Source: JBFWUW01 sp050247075
GTDB lineage: Bacteria; Planctomycetota; Planctomycetia; Pirellulales; JBFWUW01
Direction of reading: 5' to 3'
Assembly (NCBI GenBank): GCA_050247075.1
Contig: JBFWUW010000120.1
Span: 1-13,447, forward strand
Length of the DNA stretch: 13,447 nucleotides
Each line of letters begins with the position of its first letter. The first letter of the stretch is position 1. Below are positions 5,976-12,890 of this stretch, piece by piece. The translations under genes were made by a program, and so were the position numbers. The notes below the pieces were generated by a model. It ran no database searches. It was not told the origin of the DNA and was given only the letters and a program-made list of their open reading frames with translations.

Positions 5976-6728
5976 ATGTCTACGATTATTCAACTCAGCG
6001 ATGTTACCAAGCGGTATGGCGGGCGGGTGATTTTGGACCAGATATCACTGGAAGTCCAAGCGGGCGAGACGGTGGCCTTGATTGGACCGAGCGGCGGGGG
6101 CAAATCGACTTTGCTACGGTGCATTAACGCGCTCAATGATTTTGATTCCGGCCAGATCCGCGTGGGAACACACGACGTACCGGCGGTGCATGGCGGCAGG
6201 GCTGGCCGCGCGGCGGCCCGCCAGGTGCGGCGCTTGCTGGGGATGATCTTTCAAGACTTTCAGCTCTTCCCGCACTTTACCGCGTTAGAGAACGTGGTCG
6301 AAGCACCCTTGAGAGTCTTGCGCATGAAGCGGGCCGAAGCCCAAGCCCTGGGCCTTAAACTGCTGGCGCGCGTGGGATTGTCGGAACGGACCGGGCATTA
6401 CCCGGCGCAGCTTAGTGGCGGGCAAAAGCAGCGGGTGGCGATCGCCCGGGCGTTGGCCATGTCGCCCCGCGGCCTGCTTTGCGATGAGATCACCAGCGCA
6501 CTCGATCCTGAACTAAAGAACGAAGTGCTGGATGTTTTAGAGGGCCTGAAGCGCGAGGGAATGACGCTGCTGTTGGTGACGCACGAGATTGGCTTCGCCC
6601 GCCGCGCCGCCGACCGCGTGATCGTACTGGCCGATGGCAAGATCATCGAAGACGGTCCCCCCGGTGATGTCATCGACCGCCCCAGCTCTCCGCGAACTCA
6701 GCGATTCTTGCGCAGCGTGCTGGGGTAA
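5976..6728 (+). CDS. Amino-acid ABC transporter ATP-binding protein (GlnQ/HisP type)
   Basis: The protein has 250 residues, the usual length for GlnQ/HisP ATPases. Motifs in order: Walker A GPSGGGKST (37-45), Q-loop Q93 in FQDFQLFPH, signature LSGGQ (146-150) with KQRVAIARAL, Walker B LLCDE (D170, E171) followed by ITSALDP, and switch His203 in LLVTHEIGFA. It should power the fused binding/permease protein encoded 64 bp upstream; with no other permease nearby, the two genes form a complete importer. Compared with most relatives, the residue after the catalytic Glu is Ile (DEITSALDP) rather than Pro, and an Arg/Ala/Gly-rich stretch (HGGRAGRAAARQ, about 72-83) lies before the Q-loop. The start follows the heptamer repeats without a recognisable ribosome site, so translation may depend on the upstream gene or on another mode of initiation. 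Confidence 0.93.
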   Translation: MSTIIQLSDVTKRYGGRVILDQISLEVQAGETVALIGPSGGGKSTLLRCINALNDFDSGQIRVGTHDVPAVHGGRAGRAAARQVRRLLGMIFQDFQLFPHFTALENVVEAPLRVLRMKRAEAQALGLKLLARVGLSERTGHYPAQLSGGQKQRVAIARALAMSPRGLLCDEITSALDPELKNEVLDVLEGLKREGMTLLLVTHEIGFARRAADRVIVLADGKIIEDGPPGDVIDRPSSPRTQRFLRSVLG

Positions 6729-6769
6729 CCCCCAGGGAACGTTTCACGACCATTCCCAACCGTCAAACA

Positions 6770-6793
6770 GGCCCGACAGGTCGATATCGGGCC
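6770..6793. terminator. Possible bidirectional terminator hairpin between convergent genes
   Basis: GGCCCGA (6770-6776) pairs with TCGGGCC (6787-6793) around a 10-nt loop. It lies between the stop of the ATPase gene (6728) and the stop of the convergent aldolase gene (6804). There is no T-run, so a classical intrinsic terminator is uncertain. A smaller stem, TGGGG/CCCCA, overlaps the ATPase stop codon at 6721-6734. Confidence 0.35.
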
Positions 6794-6803
6794 ACGCACG
6801 CCG

Positions 6804-7565
6804 TCAATCGCGGGCAGCCCGCAGATAGGCCGCGGCGGCCGGACTAAGGAGCGACTCCAGGGTGGTGGCAATGTAGCGAGCGCCACGGTCGCGCCATTGC
6901 CGCGCGGCATCGGCGGTGGGGACCAGTATGCCTAGTGCCTTGTCGGTCGGCGCGACGATGTCCACGATCTGCTGCATGGCGGCTTGCACATCAGGATGTT
7001 GCGGTTGGCCCGGCGCTCCGAGGGAATGCGACAAGTCGGTCGGCCCGATGAAAATCACGTCGATGCCGTCGATGCCCACGATTTCCGGCAGTTGCCGAAC
7101 GGCGTCGATGGTTTCGATATGGATCACCACCAGCGATTCGGCATTGGCATGCTTGACATAGTCGGCCAGTGGACCGGCCTGGCCAAAATCGGCGGCCCGC
7201 ACGCCCGCCAGCCCGCGTATGCCGCGGGGATGGTATTTAACCGAGCGGACGGCGGCCTCGGCCTCGGCGGCCGTGTTGACCCAGGGCACATGCAGGCCGC
7301 CGGCACCGCTGTCGAGCAAACGCAGAATCACATGCGGCTGATTGGTCGGCACGCGAATGATGGGCGTCACGCCGCGCAACTCCGCCGCGCGGACCAAATG
7401 TTCGGCGTCGCGCGGCTCCAACGTGCCGTGCTCGCCATCGAACATCAAAAAATCCCACGGCTGATAGCCCAGCACTTCGGCCAGGCTGGCATCGGGATAG
7501 CGGACAAACAGGCCATGGACCGTCTGGCCCGCCTTGAGTTTGGCCTTGGTGGCGTTGGGCTTCAC
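6804..7565 (-). CDS. HpcH/HpaI-type class II aldolase (2-keto-3-deoxy-acid aldolase family)
   Basis: The protein has 253 residues from GTG 7565, chosen because GGAG lies 7 nt before it in the gap after the upstream gene; the normal family length is ~250-265. These enzymes use a divalent metal to split or join 2-keto-hydroxy acids with pyruvate. Matching HpaI: FDGEHG (His46, proposed base), IRVP (Arg71), GLHVPWVNTAAEAEAAV (90-106), KYHPRGIRG (110-118), HIET (Glu151) and FIGPTDLSHSLG (Asp177, the second metal ligand), then GQPQHPDVQAAM. All key residues are kept, so activity is likely. Family members act on 4-hydroxy-2-oxo-heptanedioate, 2-keto-3-deoxy-rhamnonate or 5-keto-4-deoxy-glucarate; the substrate cannot be chosen from sequence. 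It follows the PQQ-like propeller gene by 13 nt and is probably co-transcribed with it. Confidence 0.9.
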   Translation of the reverse strand: MKPNATKAKLKAGQTVHGLFVRYPDASLAEVLGYQPWDFLMFDGEHGTLEPRDAEHLVRAAELRGVTPIIRVPTNQPHVILRLLDSGAGGLHVPWVNTAAEAEAAVRSVKYHPRGIRGLAGVRAADFGQAGPLADYVKHANAESLVVIHIETIDAVRQLPEIVGIDGIDVIFIGPTDLSHSLGAPGQPQHPDVQAAMQQIVDIVAPTDKALGILVPTADAARQWRDRGARYIATTLESLLSPAAAAYLRAARD

Positions 7566-7578
7566 GTTGGATCTCCGT

Positions 7579-8862
7579 CTACTGTTTGCCCACGCAAACC
7601 AGGTGCTTGCCGGTACGAATGAAAATCTGGCCGTCGGAAACGGCGGGCGTGGCGTTACAACTTTCGCCCAACGGATTGGCGGCAACCTCGTCGTACTTGT
7701 CGGCGTTGGGCCGAAAGACAACGGTCACGCCTTGTTGGCTGGTGACGTAGGCCAGGTCGCCCACCAGCACCATCGACCCCCAAAACGCGCCGTCGGTGGC
7801 CCGTTCCCGCCAGAGAACTTTGCCGGTAGCCGGCTCGATGCAGTCGATCGTGCCGGGACCGGCATTGGGCCGATAGATCAGGCCGTCGTGGACGATGCCC
7901 GTGCCGATGCTTTGCGGCTCTTTCTCGCGGCGGAACAGCCGCTGAGTATCGGTCACGTCCCCCTCGCCCCCCAACCGCACGCTAAAGGCGGGTCCGCCGT
8001 ATCCTCCCGTCTGAAAACAGACATCACCGGCAATGATGGGCGAAGAGTAAGCCAGGTCGCCGCCGCCATGCCGCAGGCCCTGGCAAGACCAGAGGATATT
8101 GCCGTTGCGTGGATCGTAGGCATTCACGCGGCCCGGCAGCGCACAGATAATCTGGTCCTGGCCGGCCGCCTTGGCCACCACGGGCGTGGCCCACGAGCCC
8201 AGGTAGCCATCCTTTTCATTATGGTCGCTGTTGCCTGGCACCGGCAGCGGCTCATCGGTCTGCCACAAGGTTGAACCGCTGTCGGCGTCGAACATCGCCA
8301 CGAAGATCTGCTTGCCCGGCCCGCTGTGCAGCACGACTTTGCCATCGTAAAAAATGGGCGAGGAGCCATCGCCCCACATGTGTTTAAACTCTCCCAAGTC
8401 GCGCTGCCACAGCTCCTTTCCTTCCAGGTCGTAGCAGTGCAGGCCGGCCGATCCGAACCAGGACACCACGCGTTTGCCGTCGGAGGCGGGCGTGCCGCCA
8501 CAGAAGGGGTTGGTATTGTGCGTCGGCTCTGCCTTGCCAAAGTCGATGGTTCGCACCCATTGCTGCTTGCCGTCCTGGCGGTCGAAGCAGTACAAACTGC
8601 GTTTGAGGCCCTCGGCATCCTCGGCGCAAGTCAGCAACACGCGTCCATCGACAACGATGGGGCTGCCGTTGCCGGGATGCGGCAAGGCCGCTTTCCAGGC
8701 GATATTCTCGGTCTCGCTCCAGGCCGTGGGGGCTTGCTTATCGGCCGCCACGCCATTGCCAGCCGGCCCGCGAAACTGCGGCCAATCGGCGGCCAAGGAA
8801 ACCGTTGCCGCGCATGCCAAGGCCAGCGCTAAACTCCGCCGAAAAACCGTTGCCAGGCTCAT
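7579..8862 (-). CDS. Secreted PQQ-like beta-propeller protein
   Basis: The protein has 427 residues from ATG 8862, with GGAG 6 nt upstream; a longer in-frame start would place residues before the leader. The leader MSLATVFRRSLALALACAATVSLAA is a Sec-type signal peptide, so the protein is exported. The mature part opens with DWPQFRGPAGNG, the usual beginning of planctomycete PQQ-like propeller proteins. Blades then repeat with W-containing strand ends: ENIAWKAALP, KQQWVRTIDF, KELWQRDLGE, STLWQTDEPL, NILWSCQGL and KVLWRERATD, joined by turns such as DRQDGK, DLEGK, DPRNGN and EPATGK. This fits a BamB/PQQ-dehydrogenase-like fold of about seven or eight blades. I see no clear set of PQQ or metal ligands, so it need not be a dehydrogenase; a scaffold or sugar-binding role is equally possible. 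The aldolase gene follows directly. Confidence 0.85.
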   Translation of the reverse strand: MSLATVFRRSLALALACAATVSLAADWPQFRGPAGNGVAADKQAPTAWSETENIAWKAALPHPGNGSPIVVDGRVLLTCAEDAEGLKRSLYCFDRQDGKQQWVRTIDFGKAEPTHNTNPFCGGTPASDGKRVVSWFGSAGLHCYDLEGKELWQRDLGEFKHMWGDGSSPIFYDGKVVLHSGPGKQIFVAMFDADSGSTLWQTDEPLPVPGNSDHNEKDGYLGSWATPVVAKAAGQDQIICALPGRVNAYDPRNGNILWSCQGLRHGGGDLAYSSPIIAGDVCFQTGGYGGPAFSVRLGGEGDVTDTQRLFRREKEPQSIGTGIVHDGLIYRPNAGPGTIDCIEPATGKVLWRERATDGAFWGSMVLVGDLAYVTSQQGVTVVFRPNADKYDEVAANPLGESCNATPAVSDGQIFIRTGKHLVCVGKQ

Positions 8863-9429
8863 GGGTTGCTCCAAGGTGCGCACCAGAAAAACAGTCCAAT
8901 CCCACAATCAGAATACCCACTGGCCGTCCAAGATGCGAGCAGCGACCGCTTGTGGCAGACATTTGAAGATAATGCGTCGCCAGCGAGTTGCATGCGCACC
9001 GGCAATTAGACGAGGCCTGGTAAGAACCACGAATCAAACGAATCGAACGAATAAGGATCCTACGGTACGAGTTCTTCTAGTCGCTGCCCGCCCCCTTTTC
9101 CTCAAGCGAGTTTCCACTCAGGAGATTCATTCGCTGGATTCGTTTGATTCGTGGTTCTTCTCTTCGCGGGGGAGTACAATCCCGCCGTTCTCGGCCGCGA
9201 TGTGCAAACTGGCCTGAGTATACGGCGTTTTTGGCGGTCTCGGCCCTCCAGGATGGAACGCCGATTATCGCCGTCGGAGACGGCTCCTACAGCCAAGTGC
9301 CACACACGGCAACGAGGTGGCCCGCAATCGTTGCATTATCTTCAAATGCCTGCGCTTGTGGGCGGCAACTCCATACCATGCGGCTGCGGTGTGGGTTGGC
9401 CGTGAAAGGGGTCGGCGACCAAGCGATTG
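8863..9429. other. 568-bp intergenic region filled with nested inverted repeats
   Basis: There is no supported gene. An outer 21-bp inverted repeat (8955-8975 with 9333-9353, one mismatch, core CATTTGAAGATAATGC) encloses an inner perfect 23-bp one (9022-9044 with 9137-9159). A small GCCGTC/GACGGC hairpin at about 9270-9284 resembles scattered REP-type units. The part nearest 8862 should hold the promoter of the propeller-aldolase operon. Confidence 0.6.
9022..9159. repeat. 138-bp element with perfect 23-bp inverted ends
   Basis: Bases 9022-9044 (beginning AAGAACCACGAATC) are the exact reverse complement of 9137-9159. The ends also contain short internal repeats of AACGAATC, and weaker pairing extends further inward. 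It has no coding capacity and no clear target duplication. It looks like a short non-autonomous mobile or REP-type repeat, different in sequence from the GGA-ended elements elsewhere in the window. Confidence 0.75.
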
Positions 9430-10842
9430 TCAAAAGAGCTCTTCGATGACTTGTCCGTCGGGCAGCAGCGAGATGGGACGCCCTTGCAGGTTGACGGCGT
9501 TTTGCGTGGGATCGATTCCCAAGTGCCGATAGAGGGTCGCCAGCACGTCGCTGGGTCCGACCGGCCGGGCGGCGGGCGTGCCGCCGATTCGATCCGAAGC
9601 GCCGATGATTTGCCCCATCTTCAATCCGCCGCCCGCCAGCAGCACGCTCCCCAAAGGGGGCCAGTGGTCGCGTCCACCCGAAGGGTTGATGCGCGGCGAA
9701 CGACCGAATTCTCCCCACACCACCAGCAGCACGTTACGGCAACTGTCGCGTTGGCTAAGATCGGTAATCAATGCCGAGAGTGCCTTGTCCAGAGGCGGCC
9801 CGCTAACTTCTATGCCATTGTTGGGACCAGCCGAGCCGGTCTCGACGCGGTCCTCCTTGACGATGTTGACGTGCCAGTCCCACCGCAAGCAGTCGGGGGC
9901 CGTATTCAGCGTGACAAAGGTCACGCCGGCCTCCACCAGACGCCGCGCCATCAAGGCCATGTCGCCCCAGCGATGACTGCCGTAACGCTGCCGCGTGGCG
10001 GCCGACTCCTCGCTCAAATCGAATGCCCGACGAGCCTTGGCGCTGGTAATCATCTCCAAGGCCAGGCGGGTGTAGGGTTCCAGTTCGTATTGCGTCCGGC
10101 TGGCATCGAGCTGGAGCGGCAAACGGTCGAGCGTGGCCAGCAATGATTTGCGATTGTCGACACGGTCTAGTGAAACATCGTTGCACAGTTCCAGATCGCC
10201 CGTTGCTTCCAGCAGGCGGTCGTCTTGAAACGCGGGCTGGTAGCCATCCTGCAAAATCGTGAAGGGAGCATTGGCCACGCCCAGATAGCCCGGTCCCATG
10301 GCATTGAACAAATGCAGGTGGTTTACCGGCTCGTCACACAGCAAGACGTATGGCGGCATGCCTGGCTGCCGCGCACCGCGATAGCGCGCCGCGATCGAAC
10401 CGAGCGACGGATAGCTGTCGCGATTGTCGGGCACGCGACGGCCCGCTAGGCACCAGCGGGTGACACCAAAATGGTCGTCAAAAGGGTGCGTGAAACTGCG
10501 GATAATGGCGGCCTTGTCCAGCACGCCGGCGGTCAAGGGCATCATCTCGCACAGATGCACGCCGGGTATCGCCGTGGGAATCGCTTTGTACGGCCCGCGA
10601 ATCTCCGAGGGCGCGTCGGGCTTGGGGTCGAAGGTCTCGAACTGGCTTGGTCCGCCCCCCAGCCAAATCTGGATCACGGCGGTGTCGGGCGTTTGCAAGC
10701 CTTGCTCGGAGGCCTGTGCCCGCATCCGCAAGACATTGGCCAAGGAAAGGCCCACGCCGCCCGCCCTCAAGCTGCCCTGCATGAACCGGCGTCGCGAAAC
10801 GGCTGCTGGCATCGGACGGTGTTCGCGCGAATCGACTTCCAT
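9430..10842 (-). CDS. DUF1501 protein with twin-arginine leader
   Basis: The protein has 470 residues from ATG 10842; GAGGAG with a 6-nt gap supports this over ATGs 48-54 bp further upstream. SRRRF at 16-20 with a following nonpolar stretch is a Tat export signal, so the folded protein is probably sent across the inner membrane. The DUF1501 hallmarks are clear: GGGPSQFETFDPKPDAP (62-78), then FTHPFDDHFGVTRWC, and near the C-terminus VWGEFGRSPRINPSGGRDHW (375-394) with GASDRIGGTPAARPV. The family is very abundant in planctomycetes and is thought to have an alkaline-phosphatase/sulfatase-like fold, but its reaction is not established. It often pairs with DUF1549/DUF1553 (PSCyt1/PSD1) genes. No such partner is visible here; the region upstream (10893-11200) holds only a possible gene remnant. 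Confidence 0.92.
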   Translation of the reverse strand: MEVDSREHRPMPAAVSRRRFMQGSLRAGGVGLSLANVLRMRAQASEQGLQTPDTAVIQIWLGGGPSQFETFDPKPDAPSEIRGPYKAIPTAIPGVHLCEMMPLTAGVLDKAAIIRSFTHPFDDHFGVTRWCLAGRRVPDNRDSYPSLGSIAARYRGARQPGMPPYVLLCDEPVNHLHLFNAMGPGYLGVANAPFTILQDGYQPAFQDDRLLEATGDLELCNDVSLDRVDNRKSLLATLDRLPLQLDASRTQYELEPYTRLALEMITSAKARRAFDLSEESAATRQRYGSHRWGDMALMARRLVEAGVTFVTLNTAPDCLRWDWHVNIVKEDRVETGSAGPNNGIEVSGPPLDKALSALITDLSQRDSCRNVLLVVWGEFGRSPRINPSGGRDHWPPLGSVLLAGGGLKMGQIIGASDRIGGTPAARPVGPSDVLATLYRHLGIDPTQNAVNLQGRPISLLPDGQVIEELF

Positions 10843-11522
10843 GGAAAGCTCCTCGCTGGCTGGCGGCGGGCGATCATGCCGGAACCAAAACATCAACGTT
10901 CACTGTTGCGTTTGTTGTAATGGATGCGGGCGAACTGGTAAAGCGTAAAGGCATGGGGAGCATTGGGACTTACCACCCAGAGCCCATGATCGTGGTCGCT
11001 AACCACCAATGCGATTTGACCGTCAAATCCGGCAGCGAAGCAGCCAACCAACTTGGCCGTGGCGAGACCGGCAGGTGGCTGGTCCGGCAGCGAAGCGAAT
11101 GGCCCAGCGGTTTGATGATCCAACCAGGTTGCCCTACGGCGGTGGCCAATCGGCTGCTCTGATTGGAATGCAACTCCGCTGGGCCTTCCCGTTGGTCAGA
11201 CGCCAGCCACCCCGCCCCCCGGCCAGCCGCGGATCCTAGCATCGCCAGGGCGGCAGTTGCCGATGTTGTCTGTTGTGCCCTATCCATCATGCTGGCGGCC
11301 AAAGTCTTGGGAAATGGCACAAGCATCTGGCTCGGCGATTGACTTTTGATTCGAGATTTCTCGCGAATGGATGGCTGAAACACCAGTACTTCGGCGACGA
11401 CAACGACTCCCGCAAATACACGATCATCCGAGTCGGTGGCACGCCTTCGGATATGGCTCTAAGATCAAACGGTGACAACGTACCCGTTTCTGTCAACGCG
11501 CCCGTCGGCCACGATCAAGTTC
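10843..11522. other. 680-bp gap between divergent genes
   Basis: It separates the DUF1501 gene (minus) from the DUF4185/DUF5005-like gene (plus) and should hold promoters for both. A possible minus-strand gene remnant occupies about 10893-11200. In 11200-11522 I see no gene or repeat that I can support. Confidence 0.5.
10893..11190 (-). pseudogene. Possible remnant of a gene upstream of DUF1501
   Basis: A minus-strand frame ends at 10893, just 50 bp before the DUF1501 start. Its last part reads ATAKLVGCFAAGFDGQIALV, then VSDHDHGLWVVSPNAPHA and FTLYQFARIHYNKRNSER. The FDGQIALV and GLWVVS stretches look like beta-strands of a propeller and are not low-complexity. The frame has no ATG with a ribosome site, and a stop interrupts it near 11193. 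A neighbouring frame continues open to 11383. I read this tentatively as the broken C-terminal end of a propeller-like gene once in an operon with DUF1501. It could also be a chance open frame. Confidence 0.3.
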
Positions 11523-12692
11523 ATGCGACACACCACTAGCCAGCGTCGTCGTGGAAACGGCCGTGCGGCCATCGTGCTGGTTGTTGGCGCCATGCTGCTA
11601 ATCGCGAGTCGCGTGGCGGACGCGATGGCGGACGACGACGCGACGATTGCCGTCGAATCGGCCCTGCCCGATACCGACTGGAACGCCCGTTTTGAGGGCG
11701 ATCAAGGATGGATTGGCGGCGATGCCGCGTATTCGGCGGTCCTTTCTCCCCACCGTGTGCTGTGGCTGTTCGGCGATACGCTGTTGGGAACGGCGGAGAA
11801 CGGCAAACGGGCTGGCGCGAAATTGGTCAACAACACCTTGGGCCTGTACGACCCCCGTGCCGAGCACGGCGGCATTCGGTTCTTGTCTGGCCCTGCCGAG
11901 GAAGATCGTCCGACGGCGTTCCTGCGGCCCGACGGCCAGCGCGGTTGGTTTTGGCCGCAAGGGGCGATTCGTCTGGGCGAGCGGGCCTATCTGTTTCTGG
12001 CCCAGATCGACAAGACCGCCGACCCTGGCGTGTTCGGCTTTCAACATGTCGGGCAGTGGCTGGCCATTGTCGAAAACCCCGACGATCCGCCGGGCCAATG
12101 GCGCGTGGAACAAAAGCAGATTCCCTTTGCCCATTTTGGGGCGGACGAAGAGCGTTCGTGGGGTTCGGCGCTGCTGGCCGATGGCGATTGGGTCTACGTC
12201 TACGGCTATCACGATGCCACAAAGAAGCCCGGCCAGCGGCGAATGACCGTGGCCCGCGTTGCCAGGCTGGAACTGGCCGACTTTGCCGCGTGGCGGTTTC
12301 GCGGGCTGGACGAATGGACCGCGGACCCGGCCGCCGCCGCGCCATTGGTCCCCGGCCTGGCAACCGAGTACTCCGTTACGGCCCTTTCACCAGACGGTTT
12401 CTTGGCGGTCTATACCGAGAACGGCCTGGGCGACAAGATCGTCGGCCGCCGGGCCTATTCTCCCCACGGGCCGTGGAGCAAACCCGTGGTGCTCTATCGC
12501 TGTCCCGAAATGGAGCGAGACCAAGGCCTGTTCAGCTATGCGGCCAAGGCGCATGGCTGGGCCGCTGAAGATGGCGAACTGCTGGTCAGCTATTGCGTAA
12601 ACGCCTGGAAGTTCAGCCGGCTGTTTGAAGACAGCCGCGTCTACCGGCCGAGGTTCGTGCGGATACGGTTGCATGGCGCGAAACAACGCTAG
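11523..12692 (+). CDS. Secreted DUF4185/DUF5005-like protein
   Basis: The protein has 389 residues from ATG 11523, the start that gives a clean leader (MRHTTSQRRR, hydrophobic AAIVLVVGAMLLIA, then ASRVADAMA). No strong ribosome site precedes it, and an ATG 51 bp upstream is possible. The mature part holds GWIGGDAAYSAVLSPHRVLW followed by LFGDTLLG (62-89), NNTLGL (103-108), FWPQGAIRL, RSWGSALL plus VYVYGYHD, and a C-terminal LLVSYCVNAW...YRPRFVRIRL. The GGDaaYS...LWLFGDT, NNT and late VSYCVN patterns fit DUF4185/DUF5005 proteins, which are predicted to fold as five-bladed propellers like some glycoside hydrolases and sugar-binding proteins. A role in handling extracellular polysaccharide is plausible but unproven; I could not assign catalytic acids. 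Confidence 0.72.
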   Translation: MRHTTSQRRRGNGRAAIVLVVGAMLLIASRVADAMADDDATIAVESALPDTDWNARFEGDQGWIGGDAAYSAVLSPHRVLWLFGDTLLGTAENGKRAGAKLVNNTLGLYDPRAEHGGIRFLSGPAEEDRPTAFLRPDGQRGWFWPQGAIRLGERAYLFLAQIDKTADPGVFGFQHVGQWLAIVENPDDPPGQWRVEQKQIPFAHFGADEERSWGSALLADGDWVYVYGYHDATKKPGQRRMTVARVARLELADFAAWRFRGLDEWTADPAAAAPLVPGLATEYSVTALSPDGFLAVYTENGLGDKIVGRRAYSPHGPWSKPVVLYRCPEMERDQGLFSYAAKAHGWAAEDGELLVSYCVNAWKFSRLFEDSRVYRPRFVRIRLHGAKQR

Positions 12693-12744
12693 CCAGCGGT
12701 GCCGGCATTTCGGTATTTACGGGTTTGCCCGCGGGGGATAGGCT

Positions 12745-12875
12745 GAGAAGACTAAGGAACTGGCTCGGATTAACTTCGGTGTTTTTTCGCCCGCACCCTG
12801 CCCTCTCCCAGTGGGAGAGGAGTTGAATGACGAAGTTATTCCGGACCAGTTCCTAAACCGCTTCGTAGTCTTCTC
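12745..12875. promoter_or_regulatory. Hairpin split by a mobile element, upstream of TPR gene
   Basis: GAGAAGACTA (12745-12754) is perfectly complementary to TAGTCTTCTC (12866-12875). Removing the 98-bp element and one copy of its TAA duplication leaves a 10-bp stem with a 10-nt loop about 15 nt before the next start codon. It may have been a leader structure, an operator for a dimeric regulator, or the terminator of the upstream gene. Confidence 0.45.
12756..12853. mobile_element. 98-bp MITE-like element, second member of the GGA-ended family
   Basis: The left end (GGAACTGGCTCGGATTAAC..., from 12756) and the reverse complement of the right end (GGAACTGGTCCGGAATAAC...) match at about 20 of 23 positions. 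A TAA direct repeat flanks it at 12753-12755 and 12854-12856. The ends share GGA-n4-GT-n-CG-n-AATAACTTC with the 170-bp element at 1091-1260. The interior has one CCTCTCCC/GGGAGAGG hairpin (12802-12820), against two in the longer element. It has no coding capacity. Confidence 0.75.
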
Positions 12876-12890
12876 TTGGGAGTCTTCGCC

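Noticed and set aside
9151..9449. Short plus-strand frames in the repeat-filled gap
   Set aside because: They cross inverted-repeat DNA, lack ribosome sites and show no conserved features.
10920..11162. Plus-strand 80-residue frame in the DUF1501 upstream gap
   Set aside because: No ribosome site, no domain, and the opposite strand gives a more protein-like sequence.
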